From Thermomonospora catenispora (GTDB taxonomy: Bacteria; Actinomycetota; Actinomycetes; Streptosporangiales; Streptosporangiaceae): DNA of 55,084 nucleotides. The translations under genes were made by a program, and so were the position numbers. The stretch covers positions 1 to 55,084 of the forward strand of contig NZ_RRYT01000030.1 in the NCBI RefSeq assembly GCF_006363815.1, given 5' to 3'. Under the pieces are notes generated by a model, which worked only from the letters and a program-made list of their open reading frames with translations, was not told where the DNA came from and made no database searches. Positions 7,955 through 16,140 of this stretch are shown in pieces. The first letter of the stretch is position 1. Each line of letters begins with the position of its first letter.

Positions 7955-8536
7955 ATGCGCAAGCTCGTGAGAAACGCCCTGGTCACCGGCGCGACCGCCG
8001 CTGCCGCCGTCGCCCTGGCCGCCGCCCCGGCCAGCGCCGACGCCGGCTGGATCATCACCCCCGAGGGTGACTTCACGGCCGTCAGCACCGACTCCAAGCT
8101 GACCAACGGCAGCGCCACACTGCAGTGCGCCAAGGTCACCGCCAAGGGCCAGGTCTTCAGCAGCGACTCCAACCACGTCGGCAACATCACCAGCAGCACT
8201 TGGGAAAACTGCACCGGACCGTTCGGCCTCACCTTCGGTGTGCAGCAGGTCGGTGTCTGGACCATCAACGCGAACAACCCCAACTCCAGCGGCGGGATCG
8301 ACGGCGAGATCGGCAACATCACCGCGAACATCAGCGGTCCGCTGTGCACGGCCACGGTGACCGGCAAGGCCCACGGCACCTACGACAACGCCGGCACGCT
8401 CACGATCAACGAGCCTGCGGGCGGCGACCTGGTGGTCACCAGCGCCAGCTGCCTCGGCGTCCTGAACCCCGGTGACCGGCCGAGCTTCACCGCCACCTTC
8501 GCGGTCAGCCCGGCCTTCGTCGCCACCCCCGCCTGA
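7955..8536 (+). CDS. Exported four-cysteine small protein, copy 1
   Basis: 193 residues from the ATG at 7955 (GAAAGGGA upstream). Signal peptide 1-29, predicted cut after ASA-DA. The mature part is beta-rich and low in charge, with four cysteines at about 58, 86, 131 and 166 that could make two disulfides. Hallmarks: GW-x-x-x-PEG-x-F/Y at 31-40, LQCA at 56-59, GTYDNAGTL at 141-149, SASCLG at 163-168, NPGDRP at 171-176. It is the first of three tandem copies, and the same domain forms residues 514-691 of the protein at 10938. The function is unknown; secretion and a rigid extracellular fold are inferred. A 13-bp hairpin follows the gene. Confidence 0.85.
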   Translation: MRKLVRNALVTGATAAAAVALAAAPASADAGWIITPEGDFTAVSTDSKLTNGSATLQCAKVTAKGQVFSSDSNHVGNITSSTWENCTGPFGLTFGVQQVGVWTINANNPNSSGGIDGEIGNITANISGPLCTATVTGKAHGTYDNAGTLTINEPAGGDLVVTSASCLGVLNPGDRPSFTATFAVSPAFVATPA

Positions 8537-8854
8537 CCGAGGGCACGGGCCTGACCAACTGATCGGGGCTGTGCGGCGGAACCCCTCCGCCGCACAGCCT
8601 CATCTGGCTATGGAGAAGTCGTCCCGGGAGAGGCTCTGGAGTCCGGTGCCCTCCGGTGGCTTGGGCTCATGGGTGTGAGGGTGATCGGAGCGGGGCCGGC
8701 CCGGAGAGGAAAGCAAGAGAGTTCGTACGGGGAGGCCGATGCTCGGGCCGGGTGATGGGTGCTCCCGAGGCTGATGAGCGAGGGTGACCGACCTGCGTGC
8801 CGTCGTCTCTCCAGGAAACCCGGAAACTCAGGGGACCTCCCGGAGAGGAGCGCC
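8537..8854. other. 318-bp spacer between copies 1 and 2
   Basis: It contains the terminator of copy 1. From about 8630 the sequence is strongly similar to the spacer before copy 3 (about 9475-9704), including CCGATGCTCGGGCCGGGTGA-like and CCCGAGGCTGATGAG blocks. The 850-bp duplication unit therefore included the upstream region. Confidence 0.6.
8567..8599 (+). terminator. Terminator of exported small protein copy 1
   Basis: A 13-bp perfect inverted repeat (8567-8579, 8587-8599) with a 7-base loop, 30 bp after the stop codon. Confidence 0.7.
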
Positions 8855-9436
8855 ATGCGCAAGTTTCTACGACGTGTTCTGACCCTCGTTGCGGTTGTGG
8901 CCGCCGCCATCGGTCTGGCTGGAACTCCGGCCAACGCCGATGCCGGCTGGAACGTCAGCCCTGAGGGCTCCTACGCGGCTATCAGCACCGACTCCAGGCT
9001 GATCAACGGCAGTGGCATGTTGCAGTGCGCCATGGTCATCGCCTCGGGCCACGTCGCCAGCAGCACCGATAGCCAGGTCGGTACCGTCACTGACAACGCC
9101 TGGAGCAACTGCAGCGCGACATTCGGCTTCGTTTTCAGCGTGCAGCCGGCGGGTACCTGGACCATCCATGCGCTCGGCATCAACTCCAGCGGCTGGGTCG
9201 ACGTCGAGATCCGCAGTGTCAATGCGACCATCAGCAGCCCGCTGTGCTACGCCACGGTGACCGGCTCGGTCCGCGGCACCTACGACAACGCCGGTACGCT
9301 CAGGCTCTACGAGCCCCCGGGTGGCAACCTGGTGATCTCCAGCGCCAGCTGCCTGGGCCGCCTGAACCCCGGTGACCGGCCAGGCTACTCCGCCACCTTC
9401 ACGGTCTCTCCAGACCTCACTATCACTCCCGCCTGA
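8855..9436 (+). CDS. Exported four-cysteine small protein, copy 2
   Basis: 193 residues, exactly the length of copy 1, from the ATG at 8855 with GGAGAGGAG upstream. Signal peptide 1-29 (cut after ANA-DA). The mature domain keeps GWNVSPEG, the four cysteines, GTYDNAGTL, SASCLG and NPGDRP. Similarity to copy 1 is clear over the whole mature part; to the broken copy 3 it is closer, also at the DNA level including the upstream region. It may be co-transcribed or have its own promoter in the duplicated spacer. Function unknown. Confidence 0.85.
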   Translation: MRKFLRRVLTLVAVVAAAIGLAGTPANADAGWNVSPEGSYAAISTDSRLINGSGMLQCAMVIASGHVASSTDSQVGTVTDNAWSNCSATFGFVFSVQPAGTWTIHALGINSSGWVDVEIRSVNATISSPLCYATVTGSVRGTYDNAGTLRLYEPPGGNLVISSASCLGRLNPGDRPGYSATFTVSPDLTITPA

Positions 9437-9704
9437 TCGAGGGAACGACCCCGTCTCCTCATGGAGGAGCCGTCTCGGGAGACGCTCATGGGCCTGGTGT
9501 CCTTCGGTGGCCCGGGCTCATGAGCGTGAAGGTGACCTCGGTGGGGTCGATCCGGAATGGAAAGCAGGAGAGTTCGTGTGGGGAGGCCGGTGCTCGGGCC
9601 GGGTGATGTGCGTTCCCGAGGCTGATGAGTGAGTATGGCCGACCTGTGCATCGTCGTTTCCCCAGGAAGCCGGAAGTTCAAGGGATTTCTCGGAGAGGAG
9701 TGTC

Positions 9705-10286
9705 ATGCGTAGATTTTTGTGACGTGTTCTGGCCGTCGGCGCGGTTGTGGCCGCCGCCATCGGTCTGGCTGGAACTCCGGCCAACGCCGATGCCGGCTGG
9801 AACGTCAGCCCCGAGGATCCCTTCACGGCCGTCGGTGCCGACCCAGAGATGATCAACCGCAGTGCCATAACGCACTGCGAGACGGTCACCGCCAGCGGCG
9901 GCGTCTTCAGCAGCGACTCCAACCACGTCGGTAACATCACCAGCAGCAACTGGAACCGCTGCGAATGGTGGCTCGGCCTAGCCTGCAATATAGTGCAGAT
10001 CGGCACCTAGACCGTCAACGCGAACAACCCCAACGCTAGCGGTGGGATCGACGTTGAGATCCGCAACGTCAACGCGACCATCAGTGGCCCATTCTGCGAC
10101 GTCACGCTGACCGGCACACTCTGCGGCACCTACGACAACACCGGCACGCTTACGATCAACGAGCCCGAGGGCGGCAACCTGATGGTCACTTCCGCCAGCT
10201 GCTGGGGCATCTTTAACTCCGGTGACCGACCGGGTCTCTCCGTCACCCTCACGATGACCCCGTCCATCGTCGTTACCCCCGCCTGA
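9705..10286 (+). pseudogene. Exported four-cysteine small protein, copy 3, two nonsense mutations
   Basis: The reading frame from the ATG at 9705 to the TGA at 10284-10286 is exactly 193 codons, as in copies 1 and 2, with no net indel. It is interrupted by TGA at codon 6 (9720-9722, CGA in copy 2) and TAG at codon 102 (10008-10010, the conserved Trp of VWTI/TWTI). The ribosome site GGAGAGGAG is kept. Several conserved residues have also drifted, including the expected fourth-Cys neighbourhood (SASCWG). It is a recent duplicate of copy 2, 850 bp away, that has lost function, unless readthrough or sequencing error explains both stops. Confidence 0.85.
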
Positions 10287-10312
10287 TCTAAAACGCCGCT
10301 TTGGTGTCTCTG

Positions 10313-10355
10313 ACCGGGTTTGCACGGCGGTAGAGCCCCGCCGTGCAAACCCGGT
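10313..10355 (+). terminator. Strong hairpin after the pseudogene
   Basis: An 18-bp perfect inverted repeat (10313-10330, 10338-10355) with a 7-base loop. It is still intact although the gene before it is broken. Confidence 0.75.
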
Positions 10356-10766
10356 CGTCCACACAGAGCTGAAGTGCGTGGATGACCAGAGAGGTGGTCA
10401 CCGTATGCAGGGTGCCAGCGAGGCTGGTTTGGGGCAACACCTCCTGCCTGCGCGGAGCACGGCGACCGGGACGTCGGGTTCTTCTCGGTTGCAGCGACAG
10501 CGGTCGTCTGAACTCGGAGGCGGTTCCCCGGCCGATCTCATGCCCAACAGAATCCCGGCATGGGGGAAGAAGCGTCGAGCCCGGGCTAGGCGGGATGGGG
10601 CCGGAGCAGTGCGGGGCAGAGCGCCAGGAGTGACGGTGGAGCTGTCGTGGAGTACGCATGGACTGAGCAGGTGCCGAGGCGGGATTGTCAACTGGTGATA
10701 GCGGGTCGATCGGTTCGCGGTTCGATGTTCGGGATTGCTTGCACGGTGGGGGGTGCGGACGTAGCG

Positions 10767-10778
10767 TACCGGCCAGTA
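10767..10778. promoter_or_regulatory. TAC-N6-GTA operator-like site, also found before mce
   Basis: TACCGGCCAGTA is palindromic except for one pair. With flanks it reads GTAGCGTACCGGCCAGTA, then ATCAT. The copy at 14905-14930 reads GTAGCGTACCCGCCAGTA, then ATCAT at the same spacing. It is about 160 bp upstream of the exported-protein start. Confidence 0.5.
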
Positions 10779-10937
10779 AGAATCATGGTCCCGTCGCGCC
10801 TCGGTGGGATACCGGTGTGGAACAGGCGGCTCGGTTCGGCGGGGGAACGGATCGGGCGGCCTGCCGCCGGTATGCGTGAGGGTTTCCGGACAACGGCATC
10901 GGACGGTCACCGGCCGGCTCAGAACAGGTAGTCGCAA

Positions 10938-13013
10938 ATGAAAATAAGCGTGAACTGGGCGGCCCGCCGGCGGGCGTGGCCTGCTGCGATCGGTGGGCTC
11001 GTGCTGACGGCGGGACTGCTGTCGGGGTCCGGCGCGGTGGCCGCCGCGCGGGACATCGACGTCAGCCTGCGCTACCAGTGCCCTCGGGGCGATGAACTCC
11101 AGGTGGTCACTCTGCGGGTCCGTTCCAGCCTCCCGGAGACGGCCGCCGCGGGAAAGCCGATCACGCCGGGCAAGGCGACCGTCACCGCCACCATTCCGGC
11201 GGGCGCCCTGGCGGAGCTGGCCAAGGCCGGAGCGGCCACCGTGACCGGCTCCATGAGCCCGACCCTGCTGCTCGACCCCTCGCCGACCGGCAGGGTCGAT
11301 CAGCCGAGTTTGGAGATCGCGTCGGCGGCGTTGCGTGAGGGCGAGGATCTGACGGTGACGGCGTCCGGTGCGTTGCCGACGGTGACCCCTCAGGCCGGTG
11401 GTCCGCTGGTCTTCTCCGCGGGGCAGTTGGCGATCGAGCTGCGGGGGCGCAAGAGCGATGGGGCCGCCACCGCTCCTGCTTCCGTGTCGTTGACCTGTTC
11501 TCCGGCTCTGGGGCAGAACGCCACTTTGGGGACGGTCTTCGTGGAGGGTGCGGGGCAGACGCCGAAGCGGCAGACGACGCCACAGCCCGGCGCCTCGCAG
11601 CCTGAGACCGGGACACGGGCACAGCCCACATCCGGAGGACCGTTCCCAGAAAAGCCCGACGAGCTGAGTGACTTCTGCCCGGATCCGATCGACCTTCGCC
11701 CTCCCAAGCCTGAGTACCTCCCACCGACCGAGGACTTCCCGGACATCGAGTACGTCGGTGATCGTGCTGACCCGGTCAACCACCCCGGCTGGACGGAGTT
11801 CTTCAACGACAGAGGCGATCACGGGTGTGCCCTGCTCTATGGTTACTCCAACGCCAACAAGCCTGGTGGGGCGGCGCCGGTGAACGGGACGGCTTATCTC
11901 CGTCTCGTGATACGCTTTGTGTTCAACGGCCTCCCAGATATCAACTACGTTAGCCAATACTCGATTGGAAAGTTCTATCCGCAGACTTCCCGGGCCTCGT
12001 TCCTGACGTATGGGTTCATGCCGAGCACGGCCACCATGGAGATCATCCCCGTAGGGGAAGTGGACATCCTGGGAGTGGGTGCATTCAATGAGCAGGCGCC
12101 CGGTGCGCGACCGCAGAAGACGGTCGCCTACAGCAAGGTCATGATCCGCTTGAAGGATGTCGAGGTCAATGGGACTCCGCTGGATGTGGGTGACAACTGT
12201 CGCACCGCGCGGGTGATCGACCTGAAGCTGGAAGGCCGGAGCGACACCAACCCCTCCTACACGGTGCAGGGTGGGGGTGTTATGCAGGGATTCATCGACA
12301 TCCCTGAGTTCACCGGATGCGGGGTCGGGGAGGACCTGGATCCGCTGTTGACGTCATCGGTGTCGGGGAAGCGCAACTACGTGCGACTGGTCCAGGGGCC
12401 GGTTTGTAACACCAGTGGGTTCCCTGAATACCCGCAGGACGAAGCGCAGATGCCGTGTCCGATGCAGCGGTTCGGCTGGAAGGCGGAGCCGGCCGGGGAG
12501 TTCACCGCCACGGCGGTGGACGGTCTGCGGCTGGTCGGTGACAAGACCTCTATCACTTGCGCGTCTGCCGTAATGCGCGCAAGTATGAGAGAATTTGCTG
12601 CTAGTGGTGCCAACTTTTTCCAAGGTGTGAACTTCACTGGGTCAGGATGCACGGGTGAAGGTGAGCTGAGCACGCCGTTCAGCATCGACATCAGGGCTGG
12701 CTCCATTGATCTGCTCACCTTGTCGCCTGACGGACGATGGGTTCGTAGTAGGCTGGGCAATGTCTTCTCGGAAGGGGTGTCTATCAGCGACACCTGCTCG
12801 TTCGATCTGCTGACCACGTTGTCAATTGGATTGAGCTACGACAACGTGACTGGCAGATTCGAGCTTAATCCAGAAGTTTTGGCAGGAAAAAATGCGCTGC
12901 CGCTCCAGTTCGGCTGGAAAAAAGAGTGCGGTATTCCGCACGCGAACGGCGATGAGCTCAAACTGTACGGCACCTTCGTTCCGGACAAGCGGATCAAGAT
13001 AACCAAGCCGTAG
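10938..13013 (+). CDS. Three-domain exported protein (DUF6801-like plus two locus-specific domains)
   Basis: 691 residues. Signal peptide 1-37 (Arg-rich start, cut near AVAAA). Residues 38-190 resemble DUF6801 (SLRYQCPRGDELQVVTLRVR, then ATVTATIPAGALAELAKAGA). A Pro/Thr-rich linker covers about 200-240. Residues 305-470 match the single-domain protein at 13429 (VMIRLKDVEVNGTPLDVGDNC against VTLKLSNLKVAGIPTPVGDKC, then GGGVMQGFIDIPEFTGC against GGTLTGTYSIPKFEHC). Residues 514-691 match the small proteins at 7955 and 8855: W-x-x-x-P-x-GEFTA, four cysteines in the same order (ITCAS, SGCTG, DTCSF, KECGI), and an NGDE...GTFVP ending. The middle and C-terminal coding stretches are lower in GC than the neighbouring genes. 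Role unknown; probably cell-surface or secreted, possibly co-regulated with mce through the shared site at 10767. Confidence 0.85.
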   Translation: MKISVNWAARRRAWPAAIGGLVLTAGLLSGSGAVAAARDIDVSLRYQCPRGDELQVVTLRVRSSLPETAAAGKPITPGKATVTATIPAGALAELAKAGAATVTGSMSPTLLLDPSPTGRVDQPSLEIASAALREGEDLTVTASGALPTVTPQAGGPLVFSAGQLAIELRGRKSDGAATAPASVSLTCSPALGQNATLGTVFVEGAGQTPKRQTTPQPGASQPETGTRAQPTSGGPFPEKPDELSDFCPDPIDLRPPKPEYLPPTEDFPDIEYVGDRADPVNHPGWTEFFNDRGDHGCALLYGYSNANKPGGAAPVNGTAYLRLVIRFVFNGLPDINYVSQYSIGKFYPQTSRASFLTYGFMPSTATMEIIPVGEVDILGVGAFNEQAPGARPQKTVAYSKVMIRLKDVEVNGTPLDVGDNCRTARVIDLKLEGRSDTNPSYTVQGGGVMQGFIDIPEFTGCGVGEDLDPLLTSSVSGKRNYVRLVQGPVCNTSGFPEYPQDEAQMPCPMQRFGWKAEPAGEFTATAVDGLRLVGDKTSITCASAVMRASMREFAASGANFFQGVNFTGSGCTGEGELSTPFSIDIRAGSIDLLTLSPDGRWVRSRLGNVFSEGVSISDTCSFDLLTTLSIGLSYDNVTGRFELNPEVLAGKNALPLQFGWKKECGIPHANGDELKLYGTFVPDKRIKITKP

Positions 13014-13428
13014 TCGCCGCTGGGTGACCGTTCTGTCCGGTGCGCCCGGAGGGCTCTCGCGAGGGCTCCCGGGCGCGCCGGGATTCGGTGCGTCTGGAGC
13101 CTTCACTGCGCCGGTCCCTCGGAGTGTGCCGGGGCCGTTCACCGGCGGTGGTGGAAGGGTTCCCAGGTGGAGCAGGGTGTGGTCCCGTCATGGACTCAAC
13201 GGGCGACAATTGGGGGTGCCGAGATCATTCTCTGGTGATAAATAATCGGGATTTCTGGGCCGGCGGTCAGATGTGCGGGCGGTGTGTCTTGTCCTCGCCG
13301 TGTGGGCGGGGGTAGTTTCCGGGGTAATTGCGGAGGACGTTCGGCGGACCCGGTTCGGGGGCTTGCCGGGTGCGGATATTCGCCGCTGTCCGCTGAATTC
13401 CGCTTGGCGGATTTCCAAGGAGGAACCG
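13014..13428. other. 415-bp gap upstream of the single-domain exported protein
   Basis: No supportable gene. Around 13225-13250 an AT-richer stretch (CTGGTGATAAATAATCGGGA) is the likeliest promoter region. A canonical ribosome site AAGGAGG ends the gap (13417-13423). Confidence 0.4.
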
Positions 13429-14067
13429 ATGCCCCACCAGACCGGCTCATCGTGGATGCGCAGGACGGCGGCCGCGGCGGCCGTCGGGCTGGCGGCCACC
13501 GCCGGGGTCGTCGCCATGTCGGGGACCGCGCATGCGGCCACCCTGCGGGTGGACTATCCGGTGACCGGCACGACCCACCTGGCCTCGGTCAACTCGACCA
13601 TGTCGCTGGGGCCCGGCGTGCTGAAGTCGGAGCTGGACCTGACCACCGCTGATCTGACCGCCGACCTGGAGCTGCCGCCGGCGCACGGGGAGTTCAAGCA
13701 GTTCGGGGTCATCCCGGTCAGCGTCACCACGACGTTCATCCCCGAGGGCAAGACGGTCGGCAAGATCGATCAGGCCACCGGCAAGGTGACCTCCACCTCG
13801 AAGGTCACGTTGAAGCTCAGCAACCTCAAGGTGGCCGGCATCCCGACGCCGGTGGGCGACAAGTGCAAGACCAAGGAGCCGGTGACGATCACGGTGACGT
13901 CCGGTGATGATTGGAACGTCCTCACCGGCGGCACCCTCACCGGCACCTACTCCATCCCCAAGTTCGAGCACTGCCTGCTGGCCACCCCGCTGATCAACCT
14001 GATCGTCCCGGGCGGCGGCAACACCATCACCCTCAAGCTCGGCACCCCCACCGTTCCCTCTTCCTGA
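13429..14067 (+). CDS. Exported single-domain protein related to the middle domain of its neighbour
   Basis: 212 residues from the ATG at 13429, chosen for the AAGGAGG six bases upstream. Signal peptide 1-36 (RRTAAAAAVGLAATAGVV, cut after AHA). The mature part is beta-rich. SKVTLKLSNLKVAGIPTPVG, then DKCKTKEPVTITV and GGTLTGTYSIPKFEHC, align with residues 400-460 of the 691-residue protein, including two shared cysteines. The whole looks like a small extracellular beta-sandwich with one disulfide. It probably has its own promoter and ends at the 13-bp hairpin at 14095. Function unknown; homologous actinobacterial proteins are hypothetical. Confidence 0.8.
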   Translation: MPHQTGSSWMRRTAAAAAVGLAATAGVVAMSGTAHAATLRVDYPVTGTTHLASVNSTMSLGPGVLKSELDLTTADLTADLELPPAHGEFKQFGVIPVSVTTTFIPEGKTVGKIDQATGKVTSTSKVTLKLSNLKVAGIPTPVGDKCKTKEPVTITVTSGDDWNVLTGGTLTGTYSIPKFEHCLLATPLINLIVPGGGNTITLKLGTPTVPSS

Positions 14068-14094
14068 TCACCTTCCCGTCCGACTCCGGCCGCT

Positions 14095-14127
14095 TGAGGC
14101 GGGACCGCTTCTGCCGGTCCCGCCTCA
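14095..14127 (+). terminator. Terminator of the single-domain exported protein
   Basis: A 13-bp perfect stem (14095-14107, 14115-14127) with a 7-base loop, 27 bp after the stop. Confidence 0.7.
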
Positions 14128-14252
14128 CGCCTTTCACCCCTCCGGCCGGGTCGCCGAGCACGCCCCCGCCGGATGCCGGCGTTCACGGCGGCCCCCAGGC
14201 GCCGTTTCATGAGTTCACGGCGTGTCCGGCGGACCAGGGCATAGGGGGTGGG

Positions 14253-14459
14253 TCAGATGTCGAGGGCGCTGTGCTTGATGCGGGCGAGGAGGGAGCGCCA
14301 GTCCTCGGGAGCGAAGGTCAGGCAGGGGCCGTTCGGATCCTTGCCGTCCCGTACGGCGATGACGGCGCTCACCGCCGCGGCCTCGACGCATGTGGAGTTC
14401 TCGTCCATCGAGCTGTGGCTGCTCTTCCGCCAGCGGGTCGATGAGAAGTCAGGGGCCAT
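14253..14459 (-). CDS. DUF397 domain protein
   Basis: 68 residues from the ATG at 14459 (GGAGG seven bases upstream). The family signature is clear: W-RKSSHSSMDENSTCVEAA near the start, then VRDGKDPNGPCLTFAPEDWRSLL. DUF397 proteins are very common in filamentous actinomycetes, typically as small partners next to XRE-type helix-turn-helix regulators, and are tied to development and secondary metabolism. Here no XRE partner is visible; the coupled upstream ORF (stop overlapping this start as TGATG) is not a recognisable regulator. Confidence 0.85.
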   Translation of the reverse strand: MAPDFSSTRWRKSSHSSMDENSTCVEAAAVSAVIAVRDGKDPNGPCLTFAPEDWRSLLARIKHSALDI

Positions 14460-14674
14460 CACAGGTCCTCCAGGACGGGACGGATGAGTTTCTCTGACTT
14501 GACCGGCAGGGCTTGATCTTTCAGGTCGTGGTGCTCGTCGACGGCCGCAGGCTCGCCCTCCTCATGTGCCGTCAAGGCGCGCCGGCTCCGAAGCGTTTCA
14601 CCGGGCTCCGAAGCCCTGCCCGAAGGCTCAGTGATGCGCGGGGGCGGTGATGCTGAGTGAACAATTCGTAGCAT
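14459..14674 (-). CDS. Small hypothetical ORF coupled to DUF397 gene
   Basis: About 71 residues if the ATG at 14674 is used, though no ribosome site is visible there. It ends in EHHDLKDQALPVKSEKLIRP-VLEDL, with TGA overlapping the ATG of the DUF397 gene. Third-position GC is moderately high, and the one-base overlap suggests real translational coupling. The N-terminus is uncertain and could be a remnant: a different frame just upstream (LTEPVTECYELFTQHH) also looks partly coding. A possible promoter, TTGACC-N18-TACGAA, overlaps the ATG, which would require a start further in. No family recognised. Confidence 0.35.
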   Translation of the reverse strand: MLRIVHSASPPPRITEPSGRASEPGETLRSRRALTAHEEGEPAAVDEHHDLKDQALPVKSEKLIRPVLEDL

Positions 14675-15003
14675 TCGGTAACTGGTTCGGTCAAGCCCGA
14701 TGGAAGCGCGCCGGTCGCCCGGCGGGGGAAAGGCCGTGTGGGCGCGGGCGGTCGCGACCTGTCGACGACCTGATCGTGACCGTTCCGCGACCTGGATCTG
14801 CGCACCCGAGAACAACGCCGCAGAGCCGCTTATCACTCGATGACAATAAAATCCGGCCTGCTATTTTGGTTAGTCCATCTGCTTGAGCCGCGGCCGTCGC
14901 GCAAGTAGCGTACCCGCCAGTAGTGATCATAGGGTGCGCGTCGCCGCACTACATATTCGGGGGCCATCAGGCGCGGCGCGGCAGCGAATCGCAAGCGGGT
15001 GAG
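14675..15003. other. Promoter region of the mce operon
   Basis: This 329-bp gap contains an AT-rich block (14838-14870: GACAATAAAATCC, then GCTATTTTGG) that could supply -35/-10 elements, followed by the TAC-N6-GTA element at 14911. The long frame starting at 14923 runs through this element and is not used as the start. Confidence 0.5.
14911..14922 (+). promoter_or_regulatory. TAC-N6-GTA operator-like site before the mce operon
   Basis: TACCCGCCAGTA, flanked by GTAGCG and followed by an ATCAT block, matches the arrangement at 10761-10785. It is about 82 bp upstream of the ATPase start, overlapping the probable promoter zone. The half-site symmetry suits a TetR-type lipid regulator (inference). 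Confidence 0.5.
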
Positions 15004-16140
15004 ATGGGCGTCGAAGTGGTCGTCGAAGGGCTGTCCAAGTCCTTCGGCCAGCAGCAGATCTGGCAGGATGTCACGCTCACCCTGCCGGCCGGCGAGGTCA
15101 GCGTGATGCTGGGCCCCTCGGGCACCGGCAAGACCGTATTCCTCAAGTCACTGATCGGGCTGATCAAGCCGGAACGCGGCCGGGTGCTGATCAATGGCGT
15201 CGACATGGTCAACAGCCCCGAACGGCGGATCAACGAGATCCGCAAGATGTTCGGGGTCATGTTCCAAGACGGCGCGTTGTTCGGCTCGCTCAACCTCTTC
15301 GAGAACGTGGCGTTCCCGCTCCGGGAGCACACCAAGAAGAAAGAGCACGAGATCCGCCGGATCGTGCTGGAGAAGATGGAGATGGTCGGCCTCGCCGGGG
15401 CCGAGGACAAGCTGCCCGGCGAGATCTCCGGCGGTATGCGCAAACGGGCCGGCCTGGCCCGGGCGCTGGTGCTCGACCCGGAGATCATCCTGTGCGACGA
15501 GCCGGACTCCGGGCTGGACCCGGTCCGCACCGCCTACCTGTCGCAACTGCTCATCGATCTGAACGCGCAGATCGACGCGACCATGCTGATCGTCACCCAC
15601 AACATCGACATCGCCTCCAAGGTGCCGGACAACATGGGCATGTTGTTCCGCCGCAACCTGGTGATGTTCGGCCCTCGCGAGATGCTGCTGACCAGCGAGG
15701 AGCCGGTGGTGGCGCAGTTTTTGCGCGGACGGCGGCGCGGGCCGATCGGGATGTCGGAGGAGAAGGACGCGGCCACCCTGGCCGCCGAGGCCGCCTCCCC
15801 GCTCCCCGGGGACGAGGACGATGAGCCGTTCAGGATCCCCCGGCAGCTGCGGCCCAGCCCCGGCATGCCGCCGCGCAAGGCCGTGGCCCGCCGCCGCGAA
15901 CGGGTCCTGTCGATGCTGCACACCCTGCCGCCGCAGGCCCAGCAGGCGGTCCTGGAGAGCCTGAAGTACGACGCCGGCCTCCCGGCCGGAGCGCCGGCGG
16001 GCCAGGCCGGGCAGGCCGCGGCGCCGCCGCAGGGGGCGCAGCAGCCGCAGATCGTCCCGCCGCCGGGCGGTCCCCTCCCGCCGCAGGGGATGCAGCCGCC
16101 CGGGGGACCGGCCGGACCGGCCGCCGGGGGGCCGCGATGA
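15004..16140 (+). CDS. mceG: Mce transporter ATPase (MceG/MlaF type)
   Basis: 378 residues from the ATG at 15004. It is the ABC ATPase that powers Mce lipid import at the cytoplasmic membrane with the two YrbE permeases. Walker A GPSGTGKT at 37-44, Q-loop near 88, signature ISGGM at 141-145, Walker B EIILCDEP at 160-167, H-loop in VTHNID. Unlike M. tuberculosis, where mceG lies apart from the mce loci, this gene heads the operon. The core ends near residue 255; a further 120 residues form a charged segment (ATLAAEAASPLPGDEDDEPF) and a Pro/Gly/Gln-rich tail. MceG proteins carry regulatory C-terminal extensions, but this tail is long and low complexity. It overlaps the next gene by ATGA. Confidence 0.9.
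   Translation: MGVEVVVEGLSKSFGQQQIWQDVTLTLPAGEVSVMLGPSGTGKTVFLKSLIGLIKPERGRVLINGVDMVNSPERRINEIRKMFGVMFQDGALFGSLNLFENVAFPLREHTKKKEHEIRRIVLEKMEMVGLAGAEDKLPGEISGGMRKRAGLARALVLDPEIILCDEPDSGLDPVRTAYLSQLLIDLNAQIDATMLIVTHNIDIASKVPDNMGMLFRRNLVMFGPREMLLTSEEPVVAQFLRGRRRGPIGMSEEKDAATLAAEAASPLPGDEDDEPFRIPRQLRPSPGMPPRKAVARRRERVLSMLHTLPPQAQQAVLESLKYDAGLPAGAPAGQAGQAAAPPQGAQQPQIVPPPGGPLPPQGMQPPGGPAGPAAGGPR

Larger units (their letters stand above)
10287..10937. other. 651-bp gap before the 691-residue exported protein
   Basis: It holds the pseudogene's terminator (10313-10355) and, at 10761-10790, a sequence nearly identical to one in front of the mce operon. The rest shows no supportable gene; the long leftward frame across 10398-11957 is a shadow of the exported-protein gene. 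Confidence 0.5.

Noticed and set aside
10398-11957. 519-codon leftward open frame
   Set aside because: It runs antisense to the 691-residue exported protein, is Arg/Pro-rich and has no plausible start or motif.
14923-15003. Earlier start for the Mce ATPase
   Set aside because: The extra 27 codons cover the operator-like element and are not homologous to ABC ATPase starts.
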